A stretch of DNA of 64,000 nt from Siderastrea radians (taxonomy: Eukaryota; Cnidaria; Anthozoa; Scleractinia; Rhizangiidae): contig OZ024897.1 in NCBI GenBank assembly GCA_964017195.1, positions 5,643,969 through 5,707,968 on the forward strand. Direction: 5' to 3'. Below are positions 57,239 to 64,000 of the stretch, piece by piece. Made by a program: the position numbers and the translations under genes. The stretch's first letter is position 1; each line of letters starts with the position of its first letter. The notes beneath the pieces were generated by a model that made no database searches, had not been told where the DNA came from, and was given only the letters and a program-made list of their open reading frames with translations.

Positions 57239-57364
57239 TGGCGTTACTGCATTAGAATTGAAAATCTTGGTCCGGAGACAGTACAGCTGTGGGAGAGACA
57301 CTGGAGAATCTTCAGTCTGTCTGGCACACTAGAGACTGTCAGGGGGAGGGGTGTGGTTGGGCAG
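57239..57364 (+). CDS. POLDIP2: POLDIP2 ApaG-domain exon
   Basis: A 42-codon exon in phase 0 on both sides sits between CCGTTCCAG and GTAAGG. It encodes WRYCIRIENLGPETVQLWER then HWRIFSLSGTLETV and RGRGVVGQ, which matches the start of the ApaG (DUF525) domain of polymerase delta-interacting protein 2 almost residue for residue. POLDIP2 is a mitochondrial/nuclear adaptor protein. The next exon (normally continuing with EPVLSKEQPAFQYSS-type sequence) was not found before the opposite-strand gene at 59.3 kb, and upstream exons were not recognised either. The exon itself looks intact. It may belong to a gene with long introns extending upstream, or be a duplicated orphan. Confidence 0.8.
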
Positions 57365-57479
57365 GTAAGGTCAACAAAAGAATCTCGAAAATTGTTCTTA
57401 TGCTAAATTATCCTACAAATGGGGAACAAGCAAGGGAATCTGAAACAAGAAATAACTGAGTATTCCATCTGTGTGATTG

Positions 57480-57740
57480 TGTGATTTATTTTCCCACGAA
57501 ACACTTAGGAGCTCTGAAGTTCGTTTAAACGTGTTCGTGCGCTCCAGAACTAATTGGAATTTGGAAGAGTCGGTTTTTGAGAAAAGGGGAAAAACGGAGC
57601 ACCCGGAGAAAAACCTCTCGGAGCAAGGACGAGAATAAACAACAAACTCAACCCACATAGGACACCGGGACCGGGAATCGAACGTGGGCCACATTGGTGG
57701 GAGGCGAGCACCATCCTGTTCCCCTAAATCATCTTTCTTT
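57480..57740 (-). mobile_element. tRNA-derived SINE
   Basis: On minus, a tRNA-like head carries a B box (CACGTTCGATTCCCGGTC). It is followed by GGTTGAGTTTGTTGTTTATT and CTCCGAGAGGTTTTTCTCCG then GGGTGCTCC, a body I recognise as a widespread cnidarian SINE. It ends near AATAAATCACACAATCACAC. The A box is degenerate. It lies just downstream of the POLDIP2 exon. Confidence 0.7.
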
Positions 57741-58787
57741 TTTCTCCACGGAGTGTAAAATTTACCGTCTGCCTTTATCATCACACAGTGCGCCTTTGAC
57801 ATTACTAATCCTAGCAGTATGCAAAGCGCGCGTCCTAATGAACCTAGCAAATATGACCTTGCTCACCACAGGTCTCCCAGTAGTTAGAAGCCTTCATTGC
57901 GGGCTGGAACATACCTGAAGCGTTCTTATTACAAAGGACGTGTATTTTAACCGTCTCAAGTGGTTGTACGAAGTCTATGTGATTCTGTGAAGTGCGGCAA
58001 CAACAACGACAAACTATATTTCCACTCGAATTTAAGAGTAGCATGGAAATATCTCCGAGCGAAAGCTGAACTCATAACTAAACAAAAAAAAATGTAAAAC
58101 AAATTAGAAGGATTCCTACAATGACAATTTATAAAATACTACTATAAGACGTAATTAATTTACAGGAATGACTGAAGTCTACAGAGGTCCTATAATAATC
58201 GGGGAGTGCATTCCAGCATTCAAGGCCGCTAAGTAACTAAAAGAATCGAAAGGCCATACGATGCCGTATTCACTTTAGGGACAGACAAAATATCCGACTG
58301 CCGCTCAAAGAGAATAGGTGCTGGAGCGCAGACTAAGCATTTCCTTCACGTACCCCGGATATTTCTCAAAATGAAGGCATTTTAAAAAGGTAAAAAAAAG
58401 CAACCTTTCCAGTCTGCATGTATGTCATGGCTTAAAATTAAAACAGTACAGGCTCGAAACAGTCCGAAAAAGATTATCATAATTGAAGTGTCCAGGTATG
58501 GTGTCTCAAAGTGCCCTTTAAAACCATGTTAATTGCTAATAAAGATGATTATTTCCGTGGCACACATGTCAGCGTTGGCAAATAATGTATGAGGCTACCG
58601 TCAGAATTGTAATACTGACCTCTAACAGCCCCTCACGAGCACTAATTCCTTGTTGAGCTATATTTTACAATTGCCATAGTTTTGCCGATGTCGTTTGGGT
58701 CAGTTATTATTGCCCTTAATGAATCAGACATAGTTAATTCAGAATATTTGAATAGTCTGCGAAACTTGTACAGTTGGTGAAGGTTCT
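57741..58787. other. no gene recognised
   Basis: This is AT-rich sequence with no exon matching the continuation of POLDIP2 and no clear repeats. Confidence 0.45.
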
Positions 58788-59290
58788 ATGCTGATTTTTT
58801 CAGTCGGCGTAGTTGCAATAGTCGGTGTAGTTTCTCCAGTCGGTTTGGTTTCTCTGGTTGTCTCTTTGGTCGGTGTAGTTGCATTAGTCGGTTTAGTTTC
58901 TCTAGTAGTTTTTTCAGTTGGTTTAGTTTCTCTACTAGTCTCTTTAGTCTTTGTGGTTTCTTCAGTCGATTTGGTTTCTCTGGTAGTTTTTTAGTCGCTA
59001 TAGTTTCTTCAGTCGGTTTAGTTTCTTCAGTCGATTTGGTTTCTCTGGTAGTTTTTTTAGTCGGTATAGTTTCTTCAGTCGGTATAGTTTCTTCAGTCGG
59101 TTTAGTTTCTTTAGTCGGTTTAGTTTCTTCAGTCGGTTTGGTTTCTCTGGTAGTTTTTTTAGTCGGTGTGGTTTTCTTCAGTCGATGTTGTTTATCTAGT
59201 CGTTACTTTAGTCGGTGTAGTTTCTCTAGTGGTTTCTTCAGTAGTTTCTTTAGTCGGCGCAGTTGATTTAGCTGGTGTGGCTGGTGCATT
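58788..59290 (-). repeat. Thr/Glu/Pro/Lys-coding tandem repeat, decayed
   Basis: On minus the DNA repeats an 18-bp unit, close to AAACCGACTGAAGAAACT, that would encode KPTEET/KPTKET-type mucin-like repeats. The reading frame is broken by an in-frame TAA near 59,190 and by homopolymer length differences (six against seven A in ACTAAAAAAACT). It begins overlapping the last exon of the secreted-protein gene but in another frame. The Val/Ser-rich open frames on plus are only its complement. Confidence 0.8.
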
Positions 59291-62200
59291 TTTCAGACAA
59301 CGTCCAGGACTCGTTGATGGCAGCCCGTGTTTCGCACTCATACAGTATCTTCTTCTCAGCCCGGTAAAACAGTCTCCTCCAGCTAAATTTTCGCCACTGA
59401 TAGAAAATTCCAGCACTCAACTCCAATACAGTCAGGCGAGCATTCAGGGTCAGAGACCACTTGCCTTCACAGTAGGACAGTGTCAGAGGGAGACCCATTC
59501 GCACTGTGCCATCTCCGTAGACACCAGCTCGGAGAATGTAGGCAGAAATGTATCCTTCAATGCTTGCTGTCACTTCGGCAAAGGGCTCAATCTGACAAAA
59601 AAAATACGATCATTTTTAAATGGAAGAAAAGCGCTTTGAATCTTAGATAAATAACACTGGTAATGAAATTTATCGTGTCCTCTTGTGACATTCACATCCC
59701 AGGTAATAGAAAGCTTAGCCTAAAACCTTGGAATAACATTTTTTTTCCTAAGACTGGACGCAGATGTTTCCTTTGTCCACTCAAAAGACAAACTAAATAC
59801 AAGCTACTTGTTCAGTACACGACCGCTGTGATTGCCCGGCTAACAGCGGACCTATAAAGGATTGTTGTTGGTAACAGTGACTGTCATATCGATAACTGCC
59901 TGAACATAAGTCATCTTTAAGGTCAAGTAGATGCTGTAGAGTGTGGCATTTATGTCCCTGATACATGAATTTCTTGTGTTATTGGCTGTGACGTCATTGG
60001 ACAGTTTTGGGACGTTTTGTCCGTCTTTTGTATGTCTTCTTTTTACTCCGTCTATTGGGAGTGACATGGTCAGTTTGATCAGCTGCCATCTATTGTGTGA
60101 TTGCTCCACAAAGCTTCAGGTTTTGAAGACATAAATTCCTAAGATCCTTCTTTCCTGAAAACGTTTTAAGGGCCCCCTTGAAAGTTGTTGTTTTCGATTC
60201 TCTGTGGTGCCTCCTTGTGCGGATTTTTGAGGCCTTTGGTAAAGCTGCATTCATCATTCAAGCTTACTCCACTCCTACGCTATGGAGAATGCTAAAGATC
60301 TTAAACATTTATAATATATAGATTAATCCAAGACTAAAAGCGGAGCTCCACATTTTTTTGGCTGCTACTGATGAGGTCTTGAAAATACTCTCATTGAAGT
60401 CCTTATATTAAAAAGACAAAATTTATTTTCCCCTCTGAGAATTGAATACGAACCGTTCGCGTCAGAGCAACGCGCGAAAGATCGCGCGTTGTATCCGTTG
60501 AGCTAAGCTAAGACGTCACCTAAATTCGCTTTAATTGTAATACTTGTTTATTGTTCGCAGCCTGTTTATTGATCGCAGCTCGATCGAGATAAACACGAAG
60601 TGTTTTTGTAGGGAAAATGTGTTAGGACCGCCGCAAAAACCATGGTTGTGGACAGAAAAAATCAGAAGGCACTAGCTCTGCCATATTTGGTGACCGAGGC
60701 GAAATGCTGCGAACTCAAGCGTTGTGCCGACCGAGTTCACAGAGGGGAACACAACAAATATAAAGTCCGAGAAAAAAGATTTCGCAACTTGAACTTTTTG
60801 CCTTCCACCAAAAAGACAAATGAGTATTCTTTATATTTCGCTATAATTAAATTTTGCTTTCTTGTAATTCTAGAATTAATTCATTTCTTGCATACAGAAA
60901 ACAAGCAGGAGGTCTTCTTTTAAGGACGTTCGCGCTAATTGTTTCTGCGCAGACTACTGCGCACGCAATTCACGTCACGATGCCATGCCACGTCAGGCAT
61001 GTTGAAGAAATATGGAAATATAAAGCGCTAGTGGGCATTTTAATATCTATTCACGGGTTTAACACTCTTAAATGTTCGGTGACCCCAGATTTTCTTTTGA
61101 TAGACCACTTTCTTTATCGATTATCTACGTTTTGTGAAAAATTGAAGAAAATCTGTGTTGTGGAAGTTTGATTTTTTTCAACTTTTCTGTCCACGCATCA
61201 TCGAATTTCGCTATTATTTTAGCTGCACAATGTTAGCAAAGCCCACCTTAAAAATTGAATTTAACTGAAAGGATGACATCGGTTCAAATAACTTACTTGA
61301 CAGACTCACTTATATGAAATTTGACTAAGAAAGTGGGCCTACAGCGAATCATTTTTATTTTATTTTCAACTAACAACTGAGGCCATGTTGAGTTACGAGG
61401 ACCGATTTTTCAAAATTAGGGTAGTTTTTCATGCGCTTTTTTTCGAAAACGAAGTCGCTGACCTCCCAATTTTTTTGCATTTCTGACATAGGTAACTCAT
61501 CATCTGACTGTAGCAAAGTATCAAAAAAATCTGTTTTGTAGAACCGGACATCCAACCAATACCCACAATTTGGGAAGCAATTAGATAGTTTCTTGGACGG
61601 TTTTTTCTTGGATGCGTGGGTTAATAAGTGTTGCATTGGTAAAGTAAAAGGTGTTTATTCTAAATTAGTAAACCAGATTTCGCGTTTTATACCTTTACGG
61701 CTAACTGGGGTGGAATCAACGAGTTCCCTTCAGGAGGAAAGCTCAGCTTGTACTCGACTCTGATTGTTAAGCTGAAATCCACTCCAAGTTTTAAGAAAAA
61801 TACAGAAACAGAAATGGGCTGAAAATAGAATGAAAATGAGTGAGTATTCACAAAATCACATAAACACTTTTCCACATTATAGTAAAAGATTGAATCCCAG
61901 GGGTATCAGTAACTACTACGTTGAAAATGGTTTCTACGTGGCACCATGATTCCTTAACACGGTATAAACAAATGTCTGTCAAAATGATTGTGGTGGAAAT
62001 GTGAAGTTCAATGGATAATAAAATTTCCTACCCAACTGGAATTTTAGATAGAGTCTGAAAGTCCTGTGATTATAACTATCGCTTAGATACTTTTGAAGCT
62101 TGAAACATTTGACGGGGTAGAAAATCTCCACCCAACCCTTCCCCCACCCGCCGTATCCCTTCCCCAAGCTGAATAGGATATAAAAAGCAGTCACTTACTA

Positions 62201-63135
62201 TTTTTATTTTCCACTGTCTCCCTTCATGAATTTCTTTTCCTTCCTCCAATTGTTTTTGTTTGTACGTCTTACTAAACACGGTGAAGCTTTTACTTCCTAT
62301 AGCAAGCTTGCCTTCGACTTCTATTTGCAACCCTTTTTCATCTTTCACCGAAACGTGAGCAGTTCCCTTTATTTTGATTCCAAGAACTTTCTTCTGAAAC
62401 AATGTCACCGGGTGAATGACACTTAGTTTAGTGGGCCCGGCCTTTTGCCAAACTTGAGCAACCACGCTGTTTCCTCTTCGGACCCGGCTCAGAGGGACTA
62501 AGGACGAGTTTGTTGAGTTATTTTGTTGGCTGGACAATGACACATTTGATGGCGTTTCTGCAGGGTCTTCGTCGACAGACAAAATAGCCGCAGTTTTTGG
62601 AACAACGAGCTTTACAAAAAGGTGGAACTTATCTGCTTCAGATTCAGCGTACCCGAAGTAGTCGGTTTCAATGAGTGAGACGTGGCTTTTTAAAGTTATT
62701 TTCATTACTGTAACATCAAAACCACCTTTACTGTGAGTCAACTCTCCCAAATGTAACTGTCCCGAAAAATGAGCATGACTCTCTGAGATCATTCCATTGC
62801 TCTTGTTAATGGAAGCAAAATCAGAATATTTCATGTGCAAATCGATTTCTGATGACATGCTTACGAAATCTAAGTGATTGAAATGATTTTTGATGAAAAC
62901 TGCGTCCTTATCTGAAGTGTTTGCTTCTCTGTTCATTTTCACGGAGCCAGGAAGCAAAGGAGATTCTTCAGGTTTTGAGTCAGCCACTTTTTGTCCATCC
63001 ACCTTTACATAGAGGTCGCGTTTCACAGTTGGGAGTAGCTGTTGGAGGATGCTGAATACGAGTCGTAATCGTTCTTTATCCGTGGAATTACTCCCATAGA
63101 CTTCAACTGACTCGCCTGCCCCGTAGTTTGGTGTT
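59268..63135 (-). CDS. secreted protein of unknown family, three 3' exons
   Basis: Exons 63,135-62,199, 61,818-61,693 and 59,591-59,268 join in phase 0 with consensus splice sites (GTAAGT donor; TTTTCAG and TTTGTCAG acceptors) to give about 461 residues. Exon A opens with NYGAGESVEVYGSNSTDKER and is beta-strand-like. It contains N-glycosylation sites in SNVSLSSQQNNSTNSS and a furin-type site (SRVRRGN), so the protein is extracellular and probably cleaved. Exon B is KLGVDFSLTIRVEYKLSFPP. Exon C begins IEPFAEVTASIEGYISAYIL, continues GVYGDGTVRMGLPLTLSY and ends with an Arg/Trp-rich segment and Cys residues, stopping at 59,268. The style resembles large cnidarian secreted or lipid-transfer-type proteins, but I cannot name the family. 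N-terminal exons lie beyond 63,135. Confidence 0.65.
60432..60514 (-). tRNA. degenerate tRNA-like sequence
   Basis: On minus it has an A-box-like TTAGCTCAACGGATAC and a B-box-like GGTTCGTATTCAA, and the ends CTCTGAGAATT give a poor acceptor stem. The anticodon arm is a long CGCGCG...CGCGCG hairpin that does not give a normal 7-base loop. It is probably a tRNA pseudogene or SINE head, inside the intron between exons B and C of the secreted-protein gene. Confidence 0.35.
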
Positions 63136-63691
63136 CTGTCAATATAGCATCAGAAGAGAGATATCAAAAGGAAACCACTTTTTTTTTATCTTGGGCAATG
63201 AAGTTGAAAACCTGCAGCATCACAGTAGGATTGCAAAAGAAATAGATCCGTCTAAACTTCCAGAGTAAACCTGCAGTTCATTACACCCATGTGCCCCGTC
63301 ACCACTGCCTAAGAGGGACGGGCTTGACAGAATCCCTCCTCCTTCCCTACCTTCCTCCCCCTCTTCAATGTGATCAGTTCTGATCAGTTGGGTGGGCTAC
63401 ATCCCACTTTAGTGAAATAACCGCTCAAATATGCAATAAGGCTCGATTTCCACCGCTCACTCGGGTCCGGTTTTCCTCCCGAAAAGCGGCTGGTTATCGA
63501 GCCTCATATGCTATATTCGTGGTGCAAACTTCTCCACGTTTAAGGGAATCAATTATACGCTTTTCCAAACCTGAAAACTAAATGTTATAAATATGACTAA
63601 TCATATTTTTTTAAAAAAATTAATAACAATATTAACTTTGAATGAAGCTGGAGTCGAACAAGGAAGTAGTCTGTCATTATTTGGACGCCTT
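63136..63691. other. presumed intron
   Basis: No exon was recognised. AAATAACCGCTC and TTTTCCTCCCGAAAAGCGGC words suggest a small repeat near 63,412-63,500. Confidence 0.4.
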
Positions 63692-63798
63692 TTATGTCCA
63701 CATTCCACCCACGTGGGACAGGTTGAATTTCATTAGGAACCAGTACTCCTCTGACGTCTTGTTAAGAACCCGGATGCCAACTATCGCGCGGATAGTAC
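63692..63798 (-). CDS. candidate upstream exon of the secreted-protein gene
   Basis: After an acceptor (TTCATTCCAG) at 63,799-63,808, the frame reads TIRAIVGIRVLNKTSEEYWF then LMKFNLSHVGG before a stop at 63,692. The alternating hydrophobic pattern and the NKT glycosylation site suit the secreted protein on the same strand. The donor is uncertain (a GTGGGT lies within CACGTGGGTGG), and its phase does not obviously meet the exon at 63,135, so an exon may be missing between them. Confidence 0.35.
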
Positions 63799-64000
63799 CT
63801 GGAATGAACAACAAAAGACAGACAGTTTTATTTTCCGTGGGAATACACCAACAGCAATACGGGGAAAGATACCTGTTAACAAATATTCTCTCCCTTAATC
63901 GTTCTTGCAGAGAAGATAACTGTAATTTTAATATTCTTTGCATCCACAATTGTCAAAACAATTTTAAAATGTATAGCTCTTTTCCATGTTTCACCATACC

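Noticed and set aside
58788..59266. Val/Ser/Leu-rich hydrophobic frames on plus that mimic membrane protein
   Set aside because: They are the complement of the Thr/Glu/Pro repeat on minus; the regular repeat explains the openness.
59852..60109. Minus-strand frame ending MTYVQAVIDMTVTVTNNN as an extra exon of the secreted protein
   Set aside because: Exons B and C already join in phase 0 with consensus sites and natural sequence continuity, so it is not needed.

Overview
The window reads as animal nuclear DNA, most likely from a cnidarian and probably a stony coral. The support is AT-rich sequence, short exons with GT..AG introns, recognisable animal proteins (CHCHD2/10, LRRC74, POLDIP2, a GT92 glycosyltransferase), cnidarian-style multigene families, and many short inverted-repeat DNA transposons. 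The species call is inference from the style of the families and repeats. No bacterial operon, phage, CRISPR array or rRNA gene was seen.

Layout. 1-10.8 kb has no convincing host gene. It holds MITEs (short non-autonomous inverted-repeat transposons), a degenerate hexamer tract, a CCATGG palindrome field, a 300-bp direct duplication around a nested inverted-repeat element, and a 1.4-kb element with terminal inverted repeats (TIRs). 10.85-15.13 kb is two related TIR elements placed end to end (3.0 and 1.26 kb), both carrying gene-like fragments. The second one abuts the last visible exon of a minus-strand zinc-ribbon gene (15.13-16.53 kb). 18.58-19.80 kb is an uninterrupted V8/glutamyl-endopeptidase-like gene with three C-terminal repeats. 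22.34-24.66 kb is a two-exon CHCHD2/10 gene with a 5-bp duplication that breaks its frame. 28.36-34.50 kb holds nine exons of an LRRC74-like leucine-rich-repeat/EF-hand gene. 36.0-40.1 kb is a graveyard: a frameshifted hypothetical gene, a Penelope-like reverse transcriptase remnant, a Ulp1-like fragment, a five-copy tandem repeat and a broken protein-kinase exon. 42-44 kb is a MITE plus tandem repeats. 46.4-48.3 kb is a minus-strand GT92 gene whose single visible intron is almost exactly an 811-bp TIR element. 48-57 kb is gene-poor and contains an assembly gap. 57.24-57.36 kb is one ApaG-domain exon of POLDIP2. 59.27-63.14 kb (possibly to 63.8 kb) is the 3' part of a minus-strand secreted protein followed by a decayed Thr/Glu/Pro repeat.

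The genes are unrelated housekeeping and accessory genes; nothing suggests that they work together as one system. The most notable observations are the transposon-sized intron of the GT92 gene, the abutting TIR elements with captured fragments that cut a gene, the intronless protease with its repeat tail, and the frame-breaking GTAGC duplication in CHCHD2/10. Exon coordinates were derived by eye from splice sites and reading frame, without transcripts.
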